Shown one piece after another: positions 16,254-22,413 of a stretch of DNA of 22,482 nucleotides. The notes under the pieces are model-generated. The model was not told the origin of the DNA and ran no database searches. It worked only from the letters and a program-made list of their open reading frames with translations. Every line of letters starts with the position of its first letter. The stretch's first letter is position 1. Source of the DNA: a virus; the IMG/VR virus record IMGVR_UViG_3300001450_000357, positions 1 through 22,482 of that record. One strand, written 5' to 3'. The position numbers were made by a program, and so were the translations under genes.

Positions 16254-16290
16254 TTAGTTCTCCTTGCACCAGTAACCACTGGGAGATACG

Positions 16291-16319
16291 AATATACGTT
16301 ACGTTATCTACTTAGTCAA
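16291..16319 (-). promoter_or_regulatory. Sigma70-like promoter, TTGACT-N17-TATATT
   Basis: On the - strand the -35 box TTGACT (16319-16314) and -10 box TATATT (16296-16291) are 17 nt apart. Each differs from consensus at one base. The -35 box overlaps the TAA of the SNF2 gene. Transcription would start near 16284 and run into the 146-aa, HTH, SSB and primase genes. A short hairpin (CCAGT/ACTGG, 16268-16281) lies in the leader before the SD. Confidence 0.75.
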
Positions 16320-17847
16320 GTATTTCGTTATATAATTCTAGTATTTGTGAGTGTATATTTATTCTGTTATTTAAAAGTGAGTATATACGCTTCTCTACAT
16401 CAGAACCTTGCAATTGAACTACTGTACATTTGTGGTCTTGTCCCGCTCTATGGATTCTTGCGTTGGCTTGAGCGTAAGTTTCTAAACTACTAGTTGGCCC
16501 CCACCACACAATTGTATTCGCTGCTGTTAGGGTTACCCCGTGAGCGGCAGACTGAGGTTGTACTACTAAAACCTTTGGATCTTCTTCCTCTTGAAACTTC
16601 TTGAATATCTCTGTACGTCTAGTAGCTGGCACATCCCCCCGTATTATAGCGGTGGTTATTTTGTCTGCTTCTAGTTTCCCTACTATTATGTCTATCGTAT
16701 GTCTGAAAGGTACAAACACTAATACCTTCTTACTAGACTCATCAATAACTTCTCTAAGAGCCTTGTACCTGTGCCTCATATCAAACTCTAGAGCTTCCCC
16801 ATCGTCGGTATAGATTGCCCCTGCGGATACTTGTAGTAGTTTATTCATGTTAACTGCGGCATTGGGGGCGGTTATCTGGTTGTCCGTAGTCTGCATCACC
16901 ATATGGTTCTTTAACTGCGCGTAGTACTTCTTCTGTTGGCGAGTTAGTTCCACTTCTCGTTTGACATATACTATGTCCGGTAGGTCAAGGCACTGGTCTT
17001 TCGTGTACCGGATAGCAGGTTGTAGTATCCTATGTACGGTCTCTACCGCATCCTCTCTAGGAAACCACTTAAACTGGTTGATCCTAAGCATTACCATGTC
17101 ACGGAAGGAACTAAAGAATTTAGGTACTAACTCTGGGTTTATTAGTTTAGCCAACCCATAAGCATCTAGGGGGGATTGCGCTGCGGGAGTACCTGTCATC
17201 ATCCATAACCAAGTATTTGAGGATACTAGTTTATTGAGTACCTTCCACCGTCTAGTCTGCACGTTTTTATAATGTGTAGCCTCATCGGCTATTATTAAAT
17301 CAAAACCTCCTTTGGCTATATCGTCAGCTACTATCTCTACCCCGTCATAGTTTATGATTACAAAGTCTGCGCCTTGATTGATTACTTTCCTACGTCTTTC
17401 AGAAGAACCATAAGCTATATCTACACTTCTGTGCATTGCAAAAGTAAAAAGGTCTGCTCTCCACGCACTATCCATGATAGATAGAGGGCATATAACTAAT
17501 ACTCTTTTCACCTTACCTTCTTTCATTAAGTAGTCACTTGCCCATATTGCAGATGCTGTCTTACCTGTACCCTGTTCGTTGAAACAGAAAGCGCGTTTGT
17601 TTAACGTCAAGAATGCTGCGGTGTCTTTCTGGTGTTCAAATGGTTTATGCTTACCCGTCCACTTATACTTAGATAGTATAGGGGAGGGCACGTTTATATT
17701 TAGGTTCTTCAGTACGTGTACTTCGTCTAACCCCCAGTTAACAAGTACCTTGTTATCTACTAGCTCTTTGCTTTTAGGTATTACGTCTGTTACTTTTTTG
17801 GGGTTACGTAGTCTTAGTAGTACGGCTTTATCTTTGACTATCTGCAC
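16312..17847 (-). CDS. SNF2-family DEAD/H-like helicase/translocase
   Basis: A 511-aa superfamily 2 protein. FEHQ (70-73) is a Q-motif-like start, NEQGTGKTASA holds Walker A (K96), IADEATHYKN gives motif II as DEAT (188-191), TGTP (218-221) is motif III, and QANARIHRAGQ (460-470) is the SNF2/Rad54-type motif VI. Length is that of a bare two-RecA-domain motor without extra regulatory domains. Such proteins move along dsDNA and often accompany PolA in marine phages. It starts with GTG, overlapping the TAG of the basic HNH-like gene by one base (TAGTG). The likely role is to assist replication or recombination at forks, acting with the adjacent Cas4-like nuclease and polymerase. The precise activity is inferred. 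Confidence 0.9.
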   Translation of the reverse strand: MQIVKDKAVLLRLRNPKKVTDVIPKSKELVDNKVLVNWGLDEVHVLKNLNINVPSPILSKYKWTGKHKPFEHQKDTAAFLTLNKRAFCFNEQGTGKTASAIWASDYLMKEGKVKRVLVICPLSIMDSAWRADLFTFAMHRSVDIAYGSSERRRKVINQGADFVIINYDGVEIVADDIAKGGFDLIIADEATHYKNVQTRRWKVLNKLVSSNTWLWMMTGTPAAQSPLDAYGLAKLINPELVPKFFSSFRDMVMLRINQFKWFPREDAVETVHRILQPAIRYTKDQCLDLPDIVYVKREVELTRQQKKYYAQLKNHMVMQTTDNQITAPNAAVNMNKLLQVSAGAIYTDDGEALEFDMRHRYKALREVIDESSKKVLVFVPFRHTIDIIVGKLEADKITTAIIRGDVPATRRTEIFKKFQEEEDPKVLVVQPQSAAHGVTLTAANTIVWWGPTSSLETYAQANARIHRAGQDHKCTVVQLQGSDVEKRIYSLLNNRINIHSQILELYNEILD

Positions 17848-18119
17848 TATTTCTTCTTCTTATAATTACGGCTACGGTTCTTACTCTTACTTTCTATACG
17901 TACACCATCCTTGTTAGAACCACCCTTGCTTAAAGCTTTTTTGTGGCTTACATCTTTACCTTCTCGTTTATCAGCCTTACCATTCTTGTTCTTATCAGGG
18001 CTATCCTTATCCATCTTACGTCTAGCTTTCTGACGTTCCATCCTATTACCGTGTTCCCCCCTTTCCTTCTGTTGCTTGTACTCTTTCTTATAAGGTCTTG
18101 GTTTCTTAGTATATGGCAT
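17847..18119 (-). CDS. Highly basic HNH-derived protein with EF-hand-like loop
   Basis: A 90-aa protein, very rich in Lys and Arg. GKDVSHKKALSKGGSN (54-69) and the later KSKNRS (78-83) follow the layout of an HNH endonuclease (DH-x2-PLS-x-GG-x-N...N), but the Asp before His is Ser and the Pro is Ala, so the fold may be kept with reduced or no cleavage activity. Residues 42-53 (DKNKNGKADKRE) match a calcium-binding EF-hand loop at positions 1, 3, 5, 6, 9 and 12. Similar small basic proteins are frequent in phage replication modules. It overlaps both neighbours by one base, between the Cas4-like nuclease and the SNF2 motor. A nucleic-acid-binding role is likely; nuclease activity is uncertain. 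Confidence 0.7.
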   Translation of the reverse strand: MPYTKKPRPYKKEYKQQKERGEHGNRMERQKARRKMDKDSPDKNKNGKADKREGKDVSHKKALSKGGSNKDGVRIESKSKNRSRNYKKKK

Positions 18120-18790
18120 TAGTTTCTCCCGTTATGGGCGCAGTCTAAAACTGCACAATGATTTCTACATAGTCCACTAGGTTTTGCGTTCCACACATTG
18201 TTGTCGAAACAAGTCTGCATATCTGAAAATGCCTCCGTCCACGAATCCCAAAGAATGCTTTGGTCTTTTACAGAGTACTTTTCTTTTATCAACTCGTTAC
18301 ATACTACAAAAAGTAGTCCTCCTTTTACTTCTTTAACTACTGGAAAGTGTTTGAATACAGCTAACGCCATAAGCTCTAACTGCCCCTTATCTGCGTAGCG
18401 TGTAGACTTCCCAGTTTTGTAATCTATAACCCACGCAAGGTGATTTTCTGTATCTAGTATAATTAGGTCTGCTATACCCCGCCACCAAACATCTTCAGAA
18501 TCAAACCCACAAGGTTCCAACTTTTCATTTAACCCCATTCTAAACTCGCACAGCTTGGCTCCCTTTATAGAGACTAGTGCATCCAATCCCTTACGAGTGT
18601 ATTCAAATTCAGGGGGTAAAGGTGTAGCTTCTTTTACATAATTCTCAGCCGCCTCATGCATCTGCGTACCGTACCGCATAGCGTCTGTTTCCCCTTCTAC
18701 GTACTCCTTGAGTACTTTCATGTGGTAGAACTGCTTCGGGCATTGTTGGAAAGCTTTGAGCTTACTGAATGACCAAGGGGTTATACTCAT
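18119..18790 (-). CDS. Cas4/RecB-like PD-(D/E)xK nuclease with Fe-S cysteines
   Basis: A 223-aa protein of the PDDEXK_1 type. YGTQMHEA contains the motif-I-like H45, GIADLIIL gives D108, and VIDYKTGK gives D123 and K125, followed by QLELMALAVF (Q137). One Cys near the start (C17 in QQCPKQF) and three near the end (C208, C212, C217) have the spacing of the 4Fe-4S cluster in Cas4 and AddB-type nucleases. Its ATG overlaps the polymerase stop as ATGA, a sign of coupled expression. It probably degrades or resects DNA ends during phage replication and recombination; no Cas genes are near, so a CRISPR role is unlikely. Confidence 0.88.
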   Translation of the reverse strand: MSITPWSFSKLKAFQQCPKQFYHMKVLKEYVEGETDAMRYGTQMHEAAENYVKEATPLPPEFEYTRKGLDALVSIKGAKLCEFRMGLNEKLEPCGFDSEDVWWRGIADLIILDTENHLAWVIDYKTGKSTRYADKGQLELMALAVFKHFPVVKEVKGGLLFVVCNELIKEKYSVKDQSILWDSWTEAFSDMQTCFDNNVWNAKPSGLCRNHCAVLDCAHNGRN

Positions 18791-20613
18791 TCACATTCTC
18801 CGTATCTTTTACCTATACCGGATTCACAATCCAGTGGTAGTCCTGTAGCCCAATCAGGTACCCACCGCATACTTTCCTCAACTGACAACTGTGCCTCTGA
18901 AACCTCTGTCTCGGGTACGCAGCATATAATTGAGTCGTGTACTGTCATCACGATATGGTACTTACGTCCTATTTTTAACATCTGCTCCCCGATTATACAA
19001 CGCGCTAAAGCTTGGCAAACATTCTCTACTACCTTACCTCCGTATATGTTTGTCGGTCCTTTCCTAGTTTTGTAAGTGAACTGCACCCCTCTCTCGTTTT
19101 GTTCAAACTCTAGGTTTTCATACCGTAACAATAGTCTGGAAGGTAGTCTTATAGCCGTCTTTTTAGGTACTATTTCTATAACACCATCTAAACCAAACTT
19201 ACCTTTGTTACCACGGGTAAATTCTGTAAGTACGTTCTGACCTTCTCTCCACAGTTGACCTATCTTCCAGTTGCTATCCCTATACACACTAATAACGCGC
19301 CTAGCTTCTTTCAAATCCATATCAAAACCAAAAGAAGCAAGTTGATCTTTAAATCTTACAGCCCCCATGCCATAGCCAGCACCAAGGATAGTAGTCTTAC
19401 CGACGAACCGTTGATCTTTAGTGATGTCTTCTTCAGAGACATTATATATTTTAGATGCCATCTGTTTGTACACATCCTTACCCGCAGCAAACGCTTCAGT
19501 AAGGTCATCTTGCCCTGCAAGCCAAGCCAACACCCGCGCTTCGATCTGAGAGGAGTCACAATCAATCAGCGTATACCCTTTCGGAGCTAAGATACTGTTC
19601 TTTAGTTTCTTCCCATTGTCCCCCCTACTAGGTAGGTTCTGTAGGTTGATCTTGTCTGAACCACCCCACCTACCTGTGTGTGCAGCGTAGTATCTTATAG
19701 GTACAGGGAGTGTTCCACGTTTGGCTATATCAATAAACCGCTGTGCTCTTGTCTCCTCCAAGGTACTCTTGTTACCTAACCTTGCTGCTACTAAAGCTTG
19801 TACCCTCTCATCATCGTGACACTCTAGTTCCTTTAATCCTTCGTCGGTCTTCGCAAAAGCAAACGCTTTCTTGCCCGTAGTAAGACTTATCTTTGTAGGA
19901 GGTACTACTCCCACACCTTCAAGAAGTTCCGCAAACTTAGCGTTACTCATCAAGGCTTTCTTGGTAGCGTTAACTTTAGATAGTAGGTCATCTTTCCTAA
20001 ACTTTACATTGTCTAAGTGAAACTCTAATAACCCTAAATCTAGTTCTAGTATAGGGTCTAGGAACATACGTAAAGTTATATCTATTATCTTTAACTCTTG
20101 TTTAGGGAATCCTTTACCCATCTTGCTAAACAATCTATACGCTAACTCTACATCGTTGATGCAGTAGTCCCCGTAACGGCTAAGTTCTTCGTCGGTGAAG
20201 TCTTTTCTATATTTACCTTTAGCAGCGACAACTTCAGTACCTTTCTTACCTAACCCATACCGTTCTGTTAATGCATTAAGCGATGCCTTAGCGTTTACTC
20301 CGTGTATAGCCCTAGCCATACACAAGGTGTCTGCCCATACTTTAGGGTTTATACCAAACAACCAATTAAGTATGGCACCGTCGAACATGGTGTTATGTGC
20401 TACCACCATGCTGTTCCCCCAATCAAAAGTATCTAGGTATCGTTGGAATTGTTTATGTGTACCACTGGCCCATTCTGTAGGGCCGTTGTTAACTTTTATA
20501 GCGACCCCTATAACTTCAAATCTACTATCTCTAACGTACTCTTCTGTAGTCATCTTAGACAGTGAAAAGTCTTGGTCGTAATACGTTTCAAAGTCTACTG
20601 TTATCAAGTCCAT
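18787..20613 (-). CDS. polA: Family A DNA polymerase with 3'-5' exonuclease domain
   Basis: A 608-aa polymerase, T7-like in layout, without a 5' nuclease domain. Proofreading motifs: D7 and E9 in VDFET, D78 in AHNTMFDGAILN, and Y150-x3-D154 in YCINDVEL. Polymerase motif A is DCDSSQIEAR (D353, E358), motif B is R402-x3-K406-x3-L410-x3-Y414-G, and motif C is VHD (H559, D560). The residue equivalent to E. coli Phe762 is Leu (L410, bases 19384-19386), a natural variant noted in viral ecology studies. The start overlaps the DUF3310 gene by one base (TAATG) and the end overlaps the Cas4-like gene as ATGA. It is the replicative polymerase of the phage. Confidence 0.95.
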   Translation of the reverse strand: MDLITVDFETYYDQDFSLSKMTTEEYVRDSRFEVIGVAIKVNNGPTEWASGTHKQFQRYLDTFDWGNSMVVAHNTMFDGAILNWLFGINPKVWADTLCMARAIHGVNAKASLNALTERYGLGKKGTEVVAAKGKYRKDFTDEELSRYGDYCINDVELAYRLFSKMGKGFPKQELKIIDITLRMFLDPILELDLGLLEFHLDNVKFRKDDLLSKVNATKKALMSNAKFAELLEGVGVVPPTKISLTTGKKAFAFAKTDEGLKELECHDDERVQALVAARLGNKSTLEETRAQRFIDIAKRGTLPVPIRYYAAHTGRWGGSDKINLQNLPSRGDNGKKLKNSILAPKGYTLIDCDSSQIEARVLAWLAGQDDLTEAFAAGKDVYKQMASKIYNVSEEDITKDQRFVGKTTILGAGYGMGAVRFKDQLASFGFDMDLKEARRVISVYRDSNWKIGQLWREGQNVLTEFTRGNKGKFGLDGVIEIVPKKTAIRLPSRLLLRYENLEFEQNERGVQFTYKTRKGPTNIYGGKVVENVCQALARCIIGEQMLKIGRKYHIVMTVHDSIICCVPETEVSEAQLSVEESMRWVPDWATGLPLDCESGIGKRYGECE

Positions 20614-20852
20614 TACAGGTTCCGCTCTTTGGATAGCCTTTTAATTTCAGCTTCAATATAGAATTTAATCTTCTTAGCATCTCGCAGCGCATCGCTATGT
20701 GAGGCTTGCCCTTTCCTGTAGATGGTCCTGAATATTTCACCATCTTGGGCATTCATATTCTTATGTGAGATAAGGTCTTGAAGTTCTACCGCGCCCTCTG
20801 GTAGCTGATAATATACTGCGGTAGAGCCGTCTGACCTACTTGGATCACTCAT
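20613..20852 (-). CDS. DUF3310-like protein (T7 gp1.7 C-terminal type)
   Basis: A 79-aa protein. The stretch from YYQLPEGAVELQDLI through GEIFRTIYRKGQ to DALRDAKKIKFYIEAEI has the order of conserved positions of DUF3310: HY-like start, E-x2-D-I, G-N-x-[IF]-K-Y-x-x-R-x-G, then a D-x-x-KA-x-x-Y-L-like helix. In T7 the related gp1.7 is a nucleotide kinase, but DUF3310 alone is usually a small helical protein whose activity is not established. It starts within the previous gene (8-nt overlap ATGAGTGA) and ends overlapping the polymerase ATG. A role in nucleotide supply or polymerase support is suggested only by context. Confidence 0.72.
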   Translation of the reverse strand: MSDPSRSDGSTAVYYQLPEGAVELQDLISHKNMNAQDGEIFRTIYRKGQASHSDALRDAKKIKFYIEAEIKRLSKERNL

Positions 20853-21249
20853 CGTTTGCCTCTTTGGTATTTAAATTATTGACTAAAGTCGCTATGCCGG
20901 TGACTTCTTCTTCGATTGACCTAGAATGATGGTGAAGGTATCTAGCTGACTTCCTCCCCTTTGGTTTAACACGACCTAAGTTGTTGTTCCCCGTACCATA
21001 CTTATCGTTCCTCCTAGACTCTCCTGCTATTTCCAATGTGCGTAAATAGTGTCCGGTCATAGGCTCGTCACGTAGCCAGTGGTAGTCCTCAAGTGTGTAA
21101 TCAGGGGCTATAATGTCTACCATCTCTTCCATATCATAGATACCCCAACGTACCTGCGAATCGGGTATGGGTTTACCTAAGAGTTTCCAATCAGGTTTCT
21201 CAAAGTCCAACTCCTGTAGGCTTGGCTCTCTCATTTTATTCGGCCCCAT
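20845..21249 (-). CDS. 134-aa protein of unknown function
   Basis: The ATG at 21249 has AGGAGA 5 nt upstream. A second in-frame Met is at codon 6 (MREPSLQ), without its own SD. The first 80 residues are acidic and aromatic (W21, W35, Y38, Y51, Y56, W58). Residues about 83-110 are basic and polar (GRVKPKGRKSARYLHHHSR), a possible nucleic-acid-binding loop. The C-terminal helix (111-134) is acidic. I recognise no family. It lies at the start of the polymerase cluster and overlaps the DUF3310 gene by 8 nt, so it is certainly co-expressed with replication genes. Confidence 0.65.
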   Translation of the reverse strand: MGPNKMREPSLQELDFEKPDWKLLGKPIPDSQVRWGIYDMEEMVDIIAPDYTLEDYHWLRDEPMTGHYLRTLEIAGESRRNDKYGTGNNNLGRVKPKGRKSARYLHHHSRSIEEEVTGIATLVNNLNTKEANDE

Positions 21250-21277
21250 TAATATCTCCTAACGCGATGCAATCAAT

Positions 21278-21388
21278 TTATTTCTTCCGTTGTTTGTCGC
21301 GAATGATGGTAAATACTGCGCCACTGACGATTATTACTATCGTTCCACAAAGCACCGTGAGCAGATGCGTAATCTCAGGCTCGGTCAT
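21278..21388 (-). CDS. 36-aa single-pass membrane peptide
   Basis: An ORF of 36 codons starting ATG at 21388 and ending TAA at 21278-21280, with GGAG 8 nt upstream of the ATG. It starts just 3 nt after the VRR-NUC stop and ends 28 nt before the next start, filling an otherwise empty gap. A short N-terminus (MTEPEITH) is followed by one hydrophobic helix at about residues 9-29 (LLTVLCGTIVIIVSGAVFTI), then a basic tail RDKQRKK. The positive-inside rule predicts N-out, C-in. Possible roles are a holin-like or membrane-anchoring factor. There is no homology basis for either, and no lysis gene is beside it. Confidence 0.6.
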   Translation of the reverse strand: MTEPEITHLLTVLCGTIVIIVSGAVFTIIRDKQRKK

Positions 21389-21391
21389 TCT

Positions 21392-21715
21392 CTACACTCC
21401 GAAATCTAAGTTAAGTTGTGTTTCGAACCTACCGGCAACTAACTCTGTTACCTGATGTACATTTTTCTCATCAATGACGAGAGCAATGCCACCTGCCATA
21501 GTAATCTCTCGTAGGTTCTTTTCCTGCAGTGCGGTAGGTTTGTTCTTCCCTGCTTTGCACTCGATGCCAAAGAACTTACTACCCATGCACCCTACGATGT
21601 CGGGTACGCCTGACTTACCATACCCACCTGTAGCGGGAAAGAAGTAGTACGCACCCATAGCTTTCAACTGCTCAACTACTTTCTTCTTGACCTTCGCTTC
21701 CGGTGTCATCGCCAT
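21392..21715 (-). CDS. VRR-NUC domain nuclease
   Basis: A 107-aa protein when started at ATG 21715, which has GAGGAG 6 nt upstream; the longer frame (to 21781) adds 22 residues unlike the family. MTPEAKVKKKVVEQL is the typical N-terminal helix, GKSGVPDIVGCMGSKFFGIECKAGK carries the PD...E-x-K nuclease site (SGVPD, then IECK), and PTALQEKNLREI with AGGIALVI completes the VRR-NUC fold. Such stand-alone domains are common in phages and are thought to act as structure-specific endonucleases, possibly resolving branched DNA. It overlaps the 48-aa ORF upstream by 44 nt and is followed closely by the small membrane peptide. Confidence 0.88.
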   Translation of the reverse strand: MAMTPEAKVKKKVVEQLKAMGAYYFFPATGGYGKSGVPDIVGCMGSKFFGIECKAGKNKPTALQEKNLREITMAGGIALVIDEKNVHQVTELVAGRFETQLNLDFGV

Positions 21716-21818
21716 ACGTGTCTCCTCGAAACTGTTGTAGCGTGTATAGAATTTCCTCCAACAAGATACGGTCATTCTCATTGTCTGTGTCCATGTCTAC
21801 TGTAAGTCTAATTTTCAT
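21672..21818 (-). CDS. 48-aa acidic small protein
   Basis: ATG at 21818, TGA at 21672-21674. The start overlaps the stop of the SNase gene as ATGA (4 nt), the coupled arrangement seen also between the polymerase and Cas4-like genes. The N-terminus MKIRLTVDMDT is a beta-strand, followed by a helix (NDRILLEEILYTLQQF) and an acidic, Gly/Ser tail. The last 44 nt overlap the start of VRR-NUC in another frame. It resembles in style small MKIKLTIDID-type phage proteins, but the family has no function I know of. Confidence 0.6.
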   Translation of the reverse strand: MKIRLTVDMDTDNENDRILLEEILYTLQQFRGDTYGDDTGSEGQEESS

Positions 21819-22246
21819 TCCCCAAATGCCTTGCGCTTGCCACCGTCATAGGCGTGGGCGTGACCTTCATCTATTAGCTGCTGGTTAATATCGGTGTCCC
21901 CATTGAACAATGTACCTAGCCAACGTCCGTACTTACCTTTACCTGATAGACATACACTAATAGGTACCTCTACTAGCTCTACTAACCGCTTCTTTGCAGC
22001 CAGACCTAACTTCTTTTCAGCAAGGTCTTTCGTGCGGGACTCCCATGCGTTTATCCCTTCCATGCGTATACGTAAGTCAGCCAACAACCCAAGGTCTACC
22101 GGAAGCACTTTAATACGTACATCTATGGTATCCCCATCGACTACTTTGAGTACCTCATCTACCTTAAAGCAGGGGGGAGTTGCGTTGGCGTTTGTAAATG
22201 GACTCCACAAAAGTATTGCGCTCAGTGCTATTGTTATCTTGTTCAT
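21815..22246 (-). CDS. Exported SNase-family (thermonuclease-like) protein
   Basis: Starts at ATG 22246, which has AAGGA about 8 nt upstream and directly precedes a signal peptide: MNK, a hydrophobic stretch ITIALSAILLW, and a likely signal-peptidase site after NANA (residues 19-22). The longer frame up to 22315 would bury that signal. The mature part is staphylococcal-nuclease-like: VVDGDTIDV (D37), then LRIRMEGINAWESR, matching R35 (R61 here) and E43 (E69 here) of SNase, and GKYGRWLG with the R87 equivalent R108. The residue matching the calcium ligand Asp40 is Asn66. The 143-aa length fits a single SNase domain. It is probably a nuclease of the periplasm or outside the cell that breaks down host or competing DNA, or recovers nucleotides. 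Confidence 0.85.
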   Translation of the reverse strand: MNKITIALSAILLWSPFTNANATPPCFKVDEVLKVVDGDTIDVRIKVLPVDLGLLADLRIRMEGINAWESRTKDLAEKKLGLAAKKRLVELVEVPISVCLSGKGKYGRWLGTLFNGDTDINQQLIDEGHAHAYDGGKRKAFGE

Positions 22247-22343
22247 TGCTTTTCCTTGTAGGTGATTTAAGGGTATCGTTGAGAACAACGACCCGCTGGT
22301 CATTACGGTATTCAACCGTAAAGTATTCTTTGTATTCTGCCAT
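22164..22343 (-). CDS. 59-aa small protein overlapping the SNase start
   Basis: ATG at 22343 with AGGA 7 nt upstream; the frame continues to 22164, overlapping the first 83 nt of the SNase gene. The longer frame to 22415 is unlikely because it lacks an SD and runs through the palindromes. The sequence MAEYKEYFTVEYRNDQRVVVL is a plausible beta-rich N-terminus; the rest is polar and basic (KSPTRKSNEQDNNSTERN), perhaps disordered. There is no family I can name. The non-overlapping part is only about 33 codons, so it may be a short leader gene or spurious. Confidence 0.45.
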   Translation of the reverse strand: MAEYKEYFTVEYRNDQRVVVLNDTLKSPTRKSNEQDNNSTERNTFVESIYKRQRNSPLL

Positions 22344-22357
22344 TTTTAGATCCTCAC

Positions 22358-22413
22358 TTCGTGCTACGAAACTGTTGTTTACTTCAAGTAGAGAACTGGT
22401 TTCAACTTGAAAC
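22358..22413. promoter_or_regulatory. Three palindromes spaced exactly 21 bp, operator-like
   Basis: TTCGT-GCT-ACGAA (22358-22370), TACTT-C-AAGTA (22380-22390) and GTTTCAA-C-TTGAAAC (22399-22413) are perfect inverted repeats. Their centres are at 22364, 22385 and 22406, each 21 bp apart (two helical turns). All are centred on C and fit roughly TT-N-S-NN-C-NN-S-N-A. They lie just upstream of the leftward 59-aa gene. A weak promoter (TTGAAA at 22405-22400, 18 nt, TAAACA at 22381-22376, - strand) would be covered by them. Binding by a dimeric regulator is inferred. Confidence 0.45.

Noticed and set aside
18119-18790. CRISPR-associated Cas4
   Set aside because: Catalytic and Fe-S residues fit the Cas4/RecB family, but no cas1, cas2 or repeat array is present and the neighbours are phage replication genes.
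20195-20581. A 128-codon open frame on the + strand
   Set aside because: Antisense to the exonuclease domain of the DNA polymerase.
21716-21781. Upstream start for the VRR-NUC gene at 21781
   Set aside because: The extra 22 residues do not fit the family, and a strong SD precedes the ATG at 21715.
22247-22315. Upstream start for the SNase gene at 22315
   Set aside because: It would place 23 polar residues before a clear signal peptide, and the SD is located before the ATG at 22246.
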